A program made the translations under genes and the position numbers. Source: Podocnemis expansa (Eukaryota; Chordata; Testudines; Podocnemididae). Taken from it: a stretch of 64,000 bases of DNA. The stretch lies in NCBI GenBank assembly GCA_007922195.1, contig ML682005.1, positions 36,992,259-37,056,258 on the forward strand. Direction: 5' to 3'. A model generated the notes under the pieces. The model had not been told where the DNA came from, searched no databases, and saw only the letters and a program-made list of their open reading frames with translations. Positions 11,727 through 23,569 of this stretch are shown here, piece after piece. Each line of letters opens with the position of its first letter. The first letter of the stretch is position 1.

Positions 11727-12382
11727 AGGAGACAATCAACACTCAAATAGTTTAGCCTGCCTCCTCAGTGCAAAGTGGGCAGGTTACCAGCTGAAAGTGG
11801 CTGGAGCTTTAGCCTACAACCTTACAATATAGCCTGCTTTGAACACACCTCTACAGTAGTTGAGACGGTTGTGTGTGTGGACAGAAGGTGGATTTGGGAA
11901 AACACTTGAATAAAACTTTGAGTTAGCTTAGAAATGAAGACTGATTCCCAGTTTCCTTCTTTACTCACTCACACCATCCTCTCTCTGGTGTATGTATAAC
12001 TAGTCACTTTTGGGGAGGGGTGGGGGCAATACTGTTTTCCTACAAAAATGGCTTTTCATGGAAATATTTGTTCTGATACAAAAAAATCAGTTTTCAAAAA
12101 CTTTAGTTTAGAGAACTGCTTTGCTATCAGGCTAAGTGGTGCTGAGTCTATTAAACAGCTTTCTAATAGGCTGTCTGATTACTTTGGGAGTAGTTTGGAA
12201 AGCATTCAGTGTCTTCAAAGAGGGAGTACAGAAGTGGGAGCAGAAGATTTAATGAGAAAATGATCAGAGAGATGGAAAGTTGATGTCGAGGAATTTTCCA
12301 ACATTATTATTTTTTTTTTCAGAATTTGCCAGTTTCTCCCAACAGAAAATATTCTCAGGAAAGAGTAGAGTTTGGTGAAACT
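11727..12382. other. unannotated stretch
   Basis: No gene or repeat recognised. The frames 12048-12263 and 12326-12652 show no domain, and the latter runs into the Penelope piece. Confidence 0.4.
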
Positions 12383-12395
12383 CAGGATTCTGAAT

Positions 12396-12619
12396 TCCAA
12401 AGGGATAGCCATGTTAGTCTAGTTCTGCAAAACAAGCAAGGAGTCCTGTGGCACTTAAAGACTAACCAATTTATTTATTGTGTGAGCTTTCATTGGAGAA
12501 AATCCCACTTTGTCAGACACTTTGAAACATCTGATAAAGTGGGATTTTCTCCCAAGAAAGCTCACACAATAAATAAATTCATTAGTCTTCAAGTGCCACA
12601 GGACTCCTTGTTTATTTTG
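12396..12619. mobile_element. miniature Penelope-like inverted repeat with 13-bp TSD
   Basis: Two copies of the Penelope 3' tail lie head to head, with outward-facing ends: the left half is 'aaggagtcctgtggcactta' on the minus strand and the right half ends 'aagtgccacaggactccttg' on the plus strand. They meet near 12527 and form an approximately 95-bp-arm near-perfect hairpin. The exact duplication caggattctgaat flanks it at 12383-12395 and 12620-12632. There is no RT or endonuclease coding sequence, so the element is a non-autonomous derivative. Confidence 0.8.
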
Positions 12620-12632
12620 CAGGATTCTGAAT

Positions 12633-13978
12633 GTTTTGGGGAAAAAATGTGAAATGATTGAAATGTCTCATTATGACATTTTCTAAACAAAAAGTTTTAT
12701 ATTCCAATTTAAAATGACTTTTCTACTTGATGCCTGGGAAGATAGTTTCCCCACACATCTCTACTGGAGGAATGATAGAGCTCTAACGAACTTCTCAGAG
12801 CAAAAGTATTAAAACAATAAAAATGTATTCAAAGACAAAATTAACAATCTTTCTCTGTGTTATAATGCATCTTGTACTGAGAAACACTTGCGTTTACCAT
12901 TGGGAAAGCCAACAAGCCACTGGATAAGACTTCCATGAGTGGAAGATTATTTTATATCTGCCTATTATAAAGATTCTTAACCCTCTCTCTGTAGGATTTG
13001 GGGCCAGTCACTGTGGGAGACAGAAATCCAGATGAGATAAATCTCATGTCTGATCCAGTATGATAATAAAATAATCATGTTTTAATAAAAGAGTGATCTT
13101 GAGGAACAATCAGTTGGATGGGATCTTGTAGGCTTCTCCTAGGCAACTCTTGTTAAAGTTCTGATATCAAACTGAAGGGAAACCTTACCTTACTTCTGAT
13201 ACAATCACCCTCATTTTAGATTCAACTAATACATACCTACCAGACAGAAATGTTGAAGCTCATAAAAAATACTTCTGAAAACCACTTTGGGGCCTTTTGA
13301 ATTGACCAGATTACTTCAACTAAGAATAGGTTTGTTTTGGTAAAGAAGTCCCAAACAAGAACCCTCTACATCAAAGCTTTAATCCATCACCCATTTCAGT
13401 TTCTACAAGCTGAGCTCTGTGCAGTACTATCAATAACCTTGGTATATTGTTTTAGGGCACCATATAAACATTCCAAGCAAATTGCAGCTTAACATCAGTT
13501 TATTTGACAAGTGCTTCTGCCACCCTCCTTGGCAATGATAAGGCACTTTTGCTTAAGTAAGAAAACAAACAGTTATATTCCATAGTCAGTTACTTTTCTC
13601 TGCAAATGTATGATAGACAGAGTTATCACAAAACTAAGGGAATTGTCTTGAAAGGGTCCTAGTTAAAATGTTGATAGCACATGACTGCATAGCAGATACC
13701 CACAACATGTAGCCCAGTGTTACTTGTTAAGCATAGCGTGACAATATATGACCACAGTTAGCCTTGTATTACTATATATTTTTATCTGTATTCAAAATGT
13801 GATTTTTTTTGCTTGATTTCTAAATTAGTTTGTTAGACAAACTGGAGGGACTGAGACACTTCACCTCTTCAGTCAATTTCAACATCCTTATCTATGGAGG
13901 AGGCAATCACCAAACCAATGACTGCAAACTGTTAAGATGGAACAGATACAGCTATCCAAACAGAGTAGATGAGACTGG
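12633..13978. other. unannotated AT-rich stretch
   Basis: Nothing recognisable as a gene or repeat. Confidence 0.4.
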
Positions 13979-13986
13979 GTCTCTCT

Positions 13987-14715
13987 CAGTGGTTCCCAGC
14001 AGGGGCGTCGCTGGTGCCAGGCACATGGGGCCCATGCCCCGAATCCCAGCACCAGTGCCCCAGGTTTCCCGGTCTCCATCCCCATCCCAGACCGGGGATC
14101 TGTGGCCCAGCCACCTGAGTCTGTCACAGCCACTCCCATCCCCATCCCCGACCTGGGGCGTGGCCTACGACCAGGGGGCGTGGCATCTGGAAAGGGAGCG
14201 GGGCCTGGGCCAGTGCCCTGGGTCCTTTCCCGGGGCAGTGACACTCCTGGTTCCCAGGCTTTTCAGTAACATGACACATTTTAATGAGACAAACAATTCA
14301 ATGGCACACCCATTAGTTTAGCTCTACTGATTGCTCATAAACATCAAATTTATGTACATTTGCTACAGTTACAGTCTTACTAGAGAGGTTTGCAACATAG
14401 TTCATACAACAAGCTAAAGAAAGACCAAATGCATTAACATTTCAATCCACTGGGGAAAAAAGTACACATCATCTCAGTTTTGCCCTTTGGTCATCTGTGT
14501 TTAGAATGTTCACATTTAATCAAAAGACCAACTTTTAATTTGATTAATTTTCTTGAGTTTTATGAATTGTAATTTTGGTTGGCTAGAATAATGTTTAAGA
14601 TGAACAATGTTTGTTTTATGCTGATTTTCATTATCTTTGTACAAAATTTCACAGAACACTTGAACAGTTCTCAAGGCACACCAGTGTGCCACAGCACACC
14701 AGTTGAAAATCATTG
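13987..14715. mobile_element. hAT-type element (outer), split by a second hAT
   Basis: The left end is cagtggttcccag and the right end is gttgaaaatcattg, whose reverse complement starts caatgattttcaac. The flanks gtctctct (13979-13986) and gtctatct (14716-14723) match at seven of eight bases, as expected for hAT. The right terminal region (ggcacaccagtgtgccac) matches the left region of the element at 58004-58212 in reverse, so they belong to one family. The frame 13830-14321 only crosses these repeats. Confidence 0.75.
14000..14249. mobile_element. hAT-type element nested in another hAT
   Basis: The left end caggggcgtcgctgg and the reverse-complemented right end caggagtgtcactgc form the terminal inverted repeat. 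The 8-bp duplication gttcccag is exact at 13992-13999 and 14250-14257; removing the element and one copy restores the outer element's terminus. The interior is GC-rich and non-coding. A truncated relative lies at 60118-60265. Confidence 0.85.
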
Positions 14716-14723
14716 GTCTATCT

Positions 14724-16633
14724 CCTTGATATACCTGTCTGAATCCTCAAACCTATGAAGTGAGAAACAAGGTCTGAGTCAAGTACCTGAACCCAGTTGG
14801 GCCTTCAGGATGTTAAACAGTTGACACACAGGGAGTAGTGTACGTGGGTCCCAGTCTAAGAGTGGAAGAATCCTGAGATTCCACCTCAAAACAGGTAAAG
14901 GCCAAGAGGACAAACATCTAAGGGAGTGTTCTCACTGACAGCAGAAAGAAGGTAGCAGTATAAACTACCTTTGTAAAGCGATACATGACAAAGACTGAAC
15001 TAATCATCTTTTTCCCTAAAACATACCTTCTTTCCAACAATTGGTAACTCCAGCATGGCAAACAGTTCATCTCTCATTAGTCTCCATTGTGCAAACTCAG
15101 TTTTACTAGTGTCTCTCATCTTCACATTCATGATCATATGGCTAGCTTGACCTCTTCCTCACACTCATGATTATGTGTCTAGCCTTATGCACTCTCCCTT
15201 AAGCCTGGCAGAAACACTACAGCAGACCTGACATGCTATAGAAGGTGTTGGTGCACAGACACGCTACACAACACATTACATGCCTGATCTTGGACTTCCA
15301 TTCCTTCTGTTTGGACATTCATTTTCTCCCATAATCTTCAGTGTGTAGTTAAGCAAATCAGAACCATCAATTATGCCTTATCAAATTTTTGTCTGTGACC
15401 TTCTAGTATATGTGCTACTTGCTATTAGCTAATGCCATACAATTAATTTCTTCTCAGTATTCCTTCTGTGCTCAACAAGTGGCAGTGGTTGTGGCCAAAC
15501 CATCTTTTCAATGTAAACCTTCCCGCTCTAACATGGGAATAAAATCACTACAGATCTATTATTTCTCGGAACTGGATATTTCAATTTGCATAAAATATTC
15601 TACATTTGACATGGTGCCAGGAAGAAACACCTAATGCCCATTCTTCACATTGATCTTGCGGTGGCATTAAGAATATAAGGAATCACCAGACTGGCCTTAA
15701 AACTATCATTCCCACCTTTTCACTTCCCAGTTCCTTGCTTGATTTACAGTTCCATGACTCTTTGAGAGCCCTGTCAATGCAATGACCAGGATAATGGACA
15801 AAAGGGAATTTTTTTACATGATGTAATTTCACATTAAGCAGGATGGTTCAAAGGTTGTAATGTAAGGACAACTGTATATATTACAACCCCTAAATTGGTT
15901 GAAAAATGATGATTTGAGTCAAAATTTAAATAAAGACTTAAGTCAATCATCTCAGGGGAATAGTATTCTTGTATTCAAGTGTCATACAACTTTACATCCA
16001 CACATAAAAAATTGTACAGACAGAACCATTACAGGGACTTTGCTAGGCTAAATTTAATGGAATTAGCTCAAAACATTTCTATTTACAGACATCACCAAAT
16101 CTGCAGATTTCCTTTGAGTCCCTTTTCTTATAATTTACAATATTCCAAAGAATCCTACTTCTGTGATAAAAATATTCAGTGGAACGTTCTCTTTAAACTT
16201 ATTCAAAACAGACTTATTTAAAAGGAAATATTAGTATAATTGTAATGATGTTAACTAAGTAAAATACTTCAGTAAATACCTTTCCCAGTATTCCAGGTCT
16301 CCTCCAGCATACTCATACAAAAAAAACAAAAAACAAAAAACAAACCATAGTGAGGTCTGAACAACAGAGTTAAAATAGACATCATCTATGCAATAAGATT
16401 CCAGGCTTGCCACTCTGTCTGGGTTTCACTCTGATATCCAAAATGTCTGCTGAATCAGTATGAAGCAATGAAAACACCTAAAAGTATAGTTCAGAGCTGT
16501 CTTTGCTTAGAATATTACCAGATTCAATCATCAATTGCATTCTCAGTCTGTTACATCCAATTTTTAAGTCCTTAGTCATATTGACTTTATGAATTATTCC
16601 TGTGTGACAGTATAGGCAACCACAGTAAGGCTT
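14724..16633. other. unannotated AT-rich stretch
   Basis: No gene recognised. An A-rich (aaaaaac)n tract is at 16319-16345. The frames 15410-15634 and 15979-16221 show no domain. Confidence 0.4.
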
Positions 16634-16714
16634 AAAATCATAGAACATAGACTTACAAGAGACCACAAGTTTCATCTAGTCTAACCACAATCTGTTGTGT
16701 CTAAAACATGCAAG
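16634..16714 (-). repeat. CR1 LINE 3' terminal fragment
   Basis: The reverse complement contains 'ggttagactagatgaaac' and ends 'gtctatgttctatgat', the usual CR1 3' terminal layout. It abuts the hAT element at 16715. Confidence 0.55.
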
Positions 16715-17416
16715 CAGGGGTTAAAGTAAGCTGGCATAGCATTCCAGGGCCCACTATTTTTAGGTGGTCAGCGTACTGGGTCCCCTAAAAGTAGAAAATG
16801 CAGCTGGAATGTAGTATTCTGCATCCATTTTCTAGTTTTAGGGGCCTGCTGAATACAGCCCCTAAATTAGCAGGCCTTGCAACACTGTTCTGACTTGTTC
16901 CAGCAGGGCATGGACCTGCATCGGGCTGGGAGATTTTAAATCTCTCACCCTGAGCTTGCCTGACTGAGCATGCGCATACCCTCTGAGTATGCTTAGTCAG
17001 AGAAGGCTCCGGGTGAGAGCCTCAATCCGGGCCAGGGCCAGGGCCACTCCACATAGCAGCCAGATAACAGGGCCCTGGAAGTGGGGTGGTTCAGGGCCAG
17101 GCAAGCTGGCCTTGTGGGGGAAGGGCACAAAGGAGGGGGTCAGCCCAGGGCAGCAGGGGAAGATGGCATGGCATGGCAGAGGGTTGGGGAAGGGTTAGGG
17201 ACCAGCAGTGAGAAGGGGGGAGAGGGTTGGAGAAAGGTTTGGGAGACCAGCAGTAAGAAGAGGGGCCGTAGCTGGAGTGGGGGGGGCAGGTGTTTGGGGG
17301 GAATTAGTTGGGGTGGGGGAAATAGCTAAGGTGGGTGAAGGGGGCCTGGACCTGCATGAGGGGGCCTGGAAATTTAGGACAGTTCCAGGGCCCACCAAAT
17401 TATACTTTACCCCCTG
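16715..17416 (+). mobile_element. hAT family A element, copy 1
   Basis: The left end caggggttaaagtaagc and the reverse-complemented right end cagggggtaaagtataat define the termini. The 8-bp duplication catgcaag is exact at 16707-16714 and 17417-17424. The interior repeats 'actatttttagg' and 'cccctaaaa' in inverted orientation and is G-rich from about 17070 to 17340. No transposase is encoded; the frames here are chance products of the G-rich sequence. Three more copies of this family are at 17558, 50323 and 51304. Strand is only relative to these. Confidence 0.85.
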
Positions 17417-18790
17417 CATGCAAGACACATAAGAACATAAGCCTGGCCATACTAGATCAGACAAATGGCCATCTAACCCAGTATCCTGTCCTCCAACAGT
17501 GGCCAATGCCAGATGCTTCAGAGAAAATGAATAGAAAAAGTGACCCATCCTTCCAGCCAGGGGTCAAAGTGGGCCGGAACACAGTGGACTGCCATTGTGG
17601 GGCCCACTATTTTTAGGGGCTCAGCATTCCAGGCCCCCTAAAAATAGAAAAGGGAGCTGGAACACTGCATTCTGGGGCTCACCATTTAAAATTAGTGGGC
17701 CCAGGAATGCAGTGTTCTGGTTCCATTTTCTATTTCTAGTGGGGTGGCCTGGCTCACATGGGGCGGGGGGAGTATTGGGGGTGCCTGAGCTGGTGGTGGG
17801 TATTTGGGTCAGGGGTGGATATTGGGGCAGAAGCTGGGGTCCAAGGTAGGCAGGTAGTAGGCTGGTGTTTTGGGGGCAGGTGCTGGAGTGTGGGAGGGGG
17901 GCCTCCTGTGCAGGAAGGGGCCCTGCCCATGCGGGAAGGGGTTCCACCCAATTAGGAGGGTTCTAAGTCCCACCAAATTATACTTTAACCCCTGCTTCCA
18001 GCCATTCCCAGTTTCTGGCAAACAGCAATCACTGCCTGCACTGGCTAATACCCATTAATGGACCTATCCTCCGTGAACTAATCTAGTTCTTTTTTTAACC
18101 CCTTTAAAGTCTTGGTCTTCCTTGGCCAACCTAGTTCTACAGATTGATTGTGCTTTGTGTGAAGAAATAATTCCTTTTGTTCATTTTAAATGTGCTGCCT
18201 ATTTAGACACCTCATTTATATGTATAGTTAGGAATATGTTTTTCAATAGGCATTAATTTGCATATAACTACGTTGAATTTCATATGCTATTTTGCTGACC
18301 AGTCATTCAGTTTTGTGAGATTCCTTTGTAATTCTCAGCAGCCTGCTTTTGACTTAACTATCTTGAGTAGTTTTGTATGATCTGCAAATTCTACCACCTC
18401 ACTGTCTACCCCTTTTTCCAGATCATTTATGAATATGTTGAACAGTACTGGTCCCAGTACAGACCCCTGCTGGACACCACTACCAACCTCTCTCCATTCT
18501 GAAAACTAATAATTTATTCATATCTTTTGTTTCCTATCTTTTTGCCAGTTACTGAACCAGGAGAGGACCTTTGCTCTAATCTCATGACTACTTACTTTGC
18601 TTAAGTCTCTGGTGAGGATGAGGCACCTTGTTCAAGCTTTCTGAAAATATTAATGCACTACATCCATTGAATCACTTTTGTCCACACAATTGTTGACCCC
18701 TCAAAGAAGGTAGATTGGCAATGTAGGATTTCCCTCTACAAAAACCATGTTGACTCTTCAGAAGCAAATCATACCTAGCTTATTTTTAAA
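17417..18790 (-). mobile_element. CR1 LINE copy A, decayed
   Basis: Read on the minus strand, 18750 to 18280 matches CR1 reverse transcriptase: a 'SQHGF' block near 18750, 'GVCTG'-type sequence near 18460, then 'NIFINDLEKG' and 'FADHTKLL' near 18420-18360 (the usual FADD is altered to FADH). After about 18280 it jumps to the C-terminal and 3' untranslated region, which runs down to 17427 and indicates an internal deletion. It contains many stops and frameshifts. A hAT element (17558-17994) interrupts the 3' region. It is non-functional. Confidence 0.65.
17558..17994 (+). mobile_element. hAT family A element, copy 2
   Basis: The left end is caggggtcaaagtgggc and the right end is attatactttaacccctg. 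The exact duplication cttccagc lies at 17550-17557 and 17995-18002 and restores a CR1 3' region when collapsed. The interior shares 'cccactatttttaggggc' with copy 1. It is non-coding; the overlapping frames on both strands are artefacts. Confidence 0.85.
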
Positions 18791-20215
18791 AAAATCCAAA
18801 GATGGAGCTTTCACAACCTGCCTAAGAAATCTGCTCCACTGTGTCTCATGCTGCCCTCTGTGGCAAGACAGAACAACTTTCTCCATCTTTTTTATGGCAG
18901 TCTTTCAAAAATTTGAAGATTGCCATCATGTTCCCCCTCAATCTCCTTTTTTTCCAAACTAAATATACCTAGCTTCTTTACCCTTTGCTCAAATGGCTTG
19001 CATTCCATCCCTCTGATCATCTTTGTCACTTGCAGGGCTGTAACTTGGGGTTCAGGCGCCTGGGGCAAGCAGCCCCAAAGGCACCCCCCAGCCCCAATCC
19101 GGGGCCCATCTATAATGTGGCGAAGAGGGGGTTGTGACCCTTCCCTGCCACGGCCAGAGCTAGCAATGGGGGTCTCTACCCTGCTGCCTCTCGCTGCAGC
19201 AGGGGGAAGAGATCACCTCTGCTGCCTCTGGCTGCAGCAGGGGCGATCCCTTTGTGCTGCCGTGGCCAGAGCTGGAAGGGGGGATTGCTTCCCAGTGACA
19301 GCCAGAGGCGGCAAGGGTGATAGCTTCCTTGTGGCACCCTTTTAAATTGGTGCCTGGGGCAAAGCCCCTTTTTCCCCGCCACAGTTACGGCCCTGGTCAC
19401 TTACCTCTAGTTTCTTTCCAGTTTCTCTACAATCTTGCTATACAATGGTGATCCAAACTGGACACAGTCCTCTAGCTGAGGCCTAACCAGTAATGAGGAG
19501 AGCATTACTATTTTCTCCTGTGATTTGCAAGCTATGCCTCTGTTAATGCAACATAAAATTGAATTTGTTTTTTTTTCCCCAATAGCATCAGCTGACTCAT
19601 TCAGTAACTGTGATCCACCAGAACTCCCAGGTCTTTCTCAACAGTGCTACTGCCAATTCAGCTATCTCCTATTCTGCATTTGCATATTTGGGTTTTGTTT
19701 CCTAAGTGTAGCTCTTCAGATTTGTCTTTGTTAAATTTCATTTTGTTCTCCTTTGCCCAGTCCTTCAATTAATCAAGATTCCTTTTAATGTTAGCTCTGT
19801 CCCCCAGCTTTGTATCATCTGCAAATTTGATCAATATTCTTTCTATTCATACATCCAGGTTGTTAATAACAGCATTAAACAATACTGGATCTAGAACAGG
19901 TTCCTCACTCAAGGTGTCCTTCTAGTCTGACATCATTCTATTAATAGACATTTTCTGTTTGCATTTGTTTAGCCAATTCTGTATCAACTTAACAGTAGGT
20001 CCACCAAGCCCATATTTCTCTAGCTTACTTATCAGAATGCCATGTGGGACTGTGTTTAATGCCTTGCTGAAATCCAAATGTATTATGTCCACCAAACCAC
20101 CTATTCTGTCAAAAGGCAGTAAACTGGTTTGGTATGATTTGCTTTAGTAAATCTATGCTGGCTGCTGGGGATTACCTGTTCATCTTCCAGTATTCACAAA
20201 CTGAATGTTTCATAT
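18791..20215 (-). mobile_element. CR1 LINE copy B, decayed
   Basis: On the minus strand the order is 'LEDEQVIPSSQH' (near 20190), a 'HMAF'-type block near 20045, 'FADDTKLG' near 19820, 'MKFNKDKSEELHLGN' near 19730, 'VEKDLGVLVDH' near 19620, 'VQFGSP' near 19460 and 'LGIFSLEKK' near 18970. This is the standard CR1 ORF2 order from mid-RT to the C-terminus. Stops and frameshifts are frequent. It lies directly upstream of copy A in the same orientation. A hAT element at 19033-19395 splits the C-terminal part. Confidence 0.75.
19033..19395. mobile_element. hAT-type element in CR1 copy B
   Basis: The left end is cagggctgtaacttgggg and the reverse-complemented right end is cagggccgtaactgtggc. The flanks gtcacttg (19025-19032) and gtcactta (19396-19403) match at seven of eight. 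The interior is GC-rich and has no convincing coding sequence. The CR1 frame continues across the site when it is removed. Confidence 0.8.
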
Positions 20216-20528
20216 ACTGCTTTAGTAGCTTACCAGGTATGTATCCATACTATGTGAGGCACCCTGGACACTTGTGATATCACACGTAACTCAACCAGTC
20301 TTGTTCTACAGCTAATTTGTATGCAACAGTTTCATTTGTTGTTTGACAGAAACAGCTGAAATGGTGATTTACCCGGCCCAGCAACCACAGTTCATCAAGT
20401 TCAATCATCACTGGGATTCAATCTATTGCCATCCAGTTTTTTAAGTTTTCTGACATTTTTAGCTTTTGATTTATTTTATAAACACAACCTTTAAACAGCA
20501 TAGGCTTTCATCTACTAGTTTATTTATA

Positions 20529-20608
20529 AAAGCAAGGAGTCCTGTGGCACTTAGACACTCCTTGTTTATTTTGCTGAACTAGACTAACATGGCTACCCCT
20601 TCAGAAAT
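20529..20608. mobile_element. 80-bp Penelope-derived insertion with 13-bp TSD
   Basis: It consists of a minus-strand tail piece (aagcaaggagtcctgtggca) joined to a plus-strand tail piece ending 'actaacatggctacccctt'. The exact duplication tagtttatttata flanks it at 20516-20528 and 20609-20621. It contains only tail sequence and no coding region. Confidence 0.8.
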
Positions 20609-20621
20609 TAGTTTATTTATA

Positions 20622-22340
20622 TGCGTTTCATCAAATACTATGGTCTGGTGGTATAACTCCATAGACTTTGACATAGTTACTTCAGTAGAAAGTTTAGCTC
20701 CACAACACATATTGACAGATATATATTAAGGGTTAACTATCATTAACTAAATCCTAGAAAAATAATTAGCTGGATAGGCTATCCCTAAATTTTCAAAAAG
20801 CAATGAGACTAATGTGTAGTATTTTAAATAGTGTAAAGTGCAGAGATGCTAAGTATTGGCAAGAGGATTTTCCTTCTTCACCACCTGATTAACAAACCTT
20901 TATTCAAATCTTCCCAAGGCTCAGTGTGAGGGTTGAGAGAAAATTGTCAGTTCATGTTATCCTAACAAATATAACCATCTCTAATCTTTGTGCACAGGGA
21001 ACAATTCTTGACCACATGGAAACAAGAATTTTTACCACAAAAATAAATCAGCAGAAAGCATTTGTTTGTACATAAGTAGAATCCAGGCTTTCTGCTCTAG
21101 ATGTCACTTGCATCTTCTATTTGAACTCACAAGCCTATGGATCTGTCTCCTGTCAGATCTTTGCTTCTTTACTTGTCACAAACCAAATATGACATTTGTG
21201 CATTTCTTCAGCTTCTCTTGGCTTCATTCTCTAAAGATTCTTCCTCCTATGGGTAAGCAGGGGCAACTAGTTGATACTACATATTCAAATATAATAGTGA
21301 TGAGTATTGGATAAGAACCTTTATGCTTCCCAAGAAAAAAGAAAAGAACAAAATGTGCATTCTTGCAAAATTTGGACTGGCTTCTGAGCTAATGCCAATT
21401 TAGTCCTTCTTCTTCCAGGAATTCTTTATCATTCATTTATGTCCCCCATCTACTACTCTCTTCAAATCCCAGCTTTCTCCCACCTTCCACCGCCAAAAGG
21501 TAATCAAAGACATCTTACTTTCACAGGAATGTTTTAGATATTTAGCAGATAATTTAATTCTCTTCAAAAGACATTCAGTGCTGCAGAATGGAGGCCAGAT
21601 CTTTATTACAGGCAGACAGGTTCTACTTATTTTCCTGGCTCCTCAGATGTACTACTAATACACTGGCAGGCATCAATAGCAGATATGATACAGCATTAGA
21701 AACAATCCTGGCTTTTAGTAATACCTTTGCATTGCCAGACAATTATGGCCATAAAGTCCAGATTTTTTTTTAGTGGTACTGTCCCACCCTCCCTTCTGTT
21801 GGAAACCCTAATTTTCTCCTTGTCCTTCTCTCTTTGCTGTCAGCACTGCAATATCTTTAATTGTCAGCTCTGGTTAGTTAAATGTAGATCCAAAAATTTT
21901 TAAGGGAGGAGAAAATCTGGAATGCACTGTGGCCTAACTGGTCTCACTAAAGTGGTACTAACTACCCAGGACCACTTCCAATACTATCTGGCCCTCTTAC
22001 AATCTCCTGCCAGTGTTTTAGAAAAATCAGGATTAAGGCAGTAAACAGAAATTCAGTTACACTTCTAAGCTTTTTTCATGGACCAAACAGTCTCCCAATT
22101 TCTCTCTCCCTTCTATCCCTCAGGAATTACATGATTCAGAACAACCCCTGTAGCTTGCTCTGGAAGGATGGTTACTTATTAGAGTCATCGGAACTAGAAG
22201 AACAAGAGCAAAGTTGGTACTGAGCTGGTACAACATATGTAACTTAGGGGTTACTTGAGAGACATAATTTTTGTGGGAAAGGGTAAAGAAGGGCAGTCTT
22301 GGAAGATGTTATAATAGAAGATGTGGTAACCCATTATTAA
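20622..22340. other. unannotated stretch
   Basis: No gene or repeat recognised. Confidence 0.4.
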
Positions 22341-22545
22341 AATGGATAGCCGTGTTAGTCTAGTCCAGTGAAAAAACAACAAGGAGTTGTGTGGCACTTG
22401 AAGACTAACAGATTTATTTTTGCATGAGCTTTCGTGGGAGAAGATCCCACTTCCTCAGATGCTTCAAAGATGGGTGAACTTACAGAAAGGCATGAAACTA
22501 AATGCAAGGGGGTGTAAAACATAGGATCAGGTCATAAAGTACCAC
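22341..22545 (-). mobile_element. Penelope-like 3' tail fragment
   Basis: From 22344 it reads ggatagccgtgttagtctag, then 'cttgaagactaacagattta' and 'gcatgagctttcgtgggag', the same tail as in the large element at 49755-54074, on the minus strand. The internal end fades out near 22545. No target duplication identified. Confidence 0.65.
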
Positions 22546-23569
22546 TCACCCTTCCTTTGCCCTCTTTGAAGCTTTATTGAAGGTTTTTCAGTGATCATAG
22601 CCCTGAAAATGTTATCAGTCTTTTCAATTTATTCATGCTGGCCTGAGCTTCTTCCAAACCTAGAGTATACCTCATCTTCCCTGATCATTCAGACAAGCTG
22701 AAAGGCTGTAGAGAGCTGGCACAACTTCGGGAACTCAATAAAAACTACTACTGATAGTTGCTGAAAGGAGGAACAATCCAAAATCTTTGTTATTTCATAA
22801 ACAATAAAATTCTCCCCAGCATAGAGGATTAGCACCAGGCTTATGCAACCACTTCAATCACATGTACCACTGCAAAAAAAAAAAAAAAAGGTAGGGGGTA
22901 TATAGTGTGTAGAGGCCTCATGTCAGCCCATGGCACCCAGCACCCAATACTAAGTCTTCTAAGTTCAAATAGCTTTAGCAAATCATGTAACTAAAGTGCA
23001 TTCAAAACAAAACACTTACTGTTATTTAGAAGAATAGATTGAAGAAGGCCCTGCAAATGGCCATCATTATAAATAGTAAGTTCTGACTGTAGAATACAAT
23101 GATGAAAATTGATCAGAGCAACTACATTTTGACCCCATTAACAATAAAATGCAACCAGAGAGCACCATGAAGAACTTAATATACATGTAAAGCTTTGAGA
23201 GCATATAGAGTAGAAATAAAGGTTGACTTAATTTTTAACTATCAAAAACAAACCAAACAGCTTCATTCTAGATGCCACAGGACATTATCAATAAAAATTA
23301 AACATATACATACCAATATAATATTTGTAAAATATGCTAAGACATGTTATAGGATATCTCCCTCATATGTAGAAATGAAAACACATTCAAACTTAAAAGC
23401 TGTCGATCCCTTTGAGGTTTGTAAAAATGTTAAATATTATTTAGAAAATGTTTTTAAAGCAAAACTAAAAGTTCTGTAAAGTTTGTGGCTGTCTGGTTAT
23501 AAAAGTCTCTGTTTCTATGCACTGTCAAGGAGCAACCTGAAGATTAGGATAGCAGCTGCCAAACACAGA
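22546..23569. other. unannotated stretch with A16 tract
   Basis: A poly-A tract lies at 22874-22889. The frame 23195-23479 shows no recognisable domain. Nothing else recognised. Confidence 0.4.

Noticed and set aside
13830..14321. 163-codon plus-strand frame
   Set aside because: It crosses unique DNA, an outer hAT end and the whole inner hAT; the proline-rich part is GC-rich repeat sequence.
17069..17550. Glycine- or proline-rich frames in the G-rich part of hAT copy 1
   Set aside because: Low-complexity products of G-rich DNA, open on both strands.
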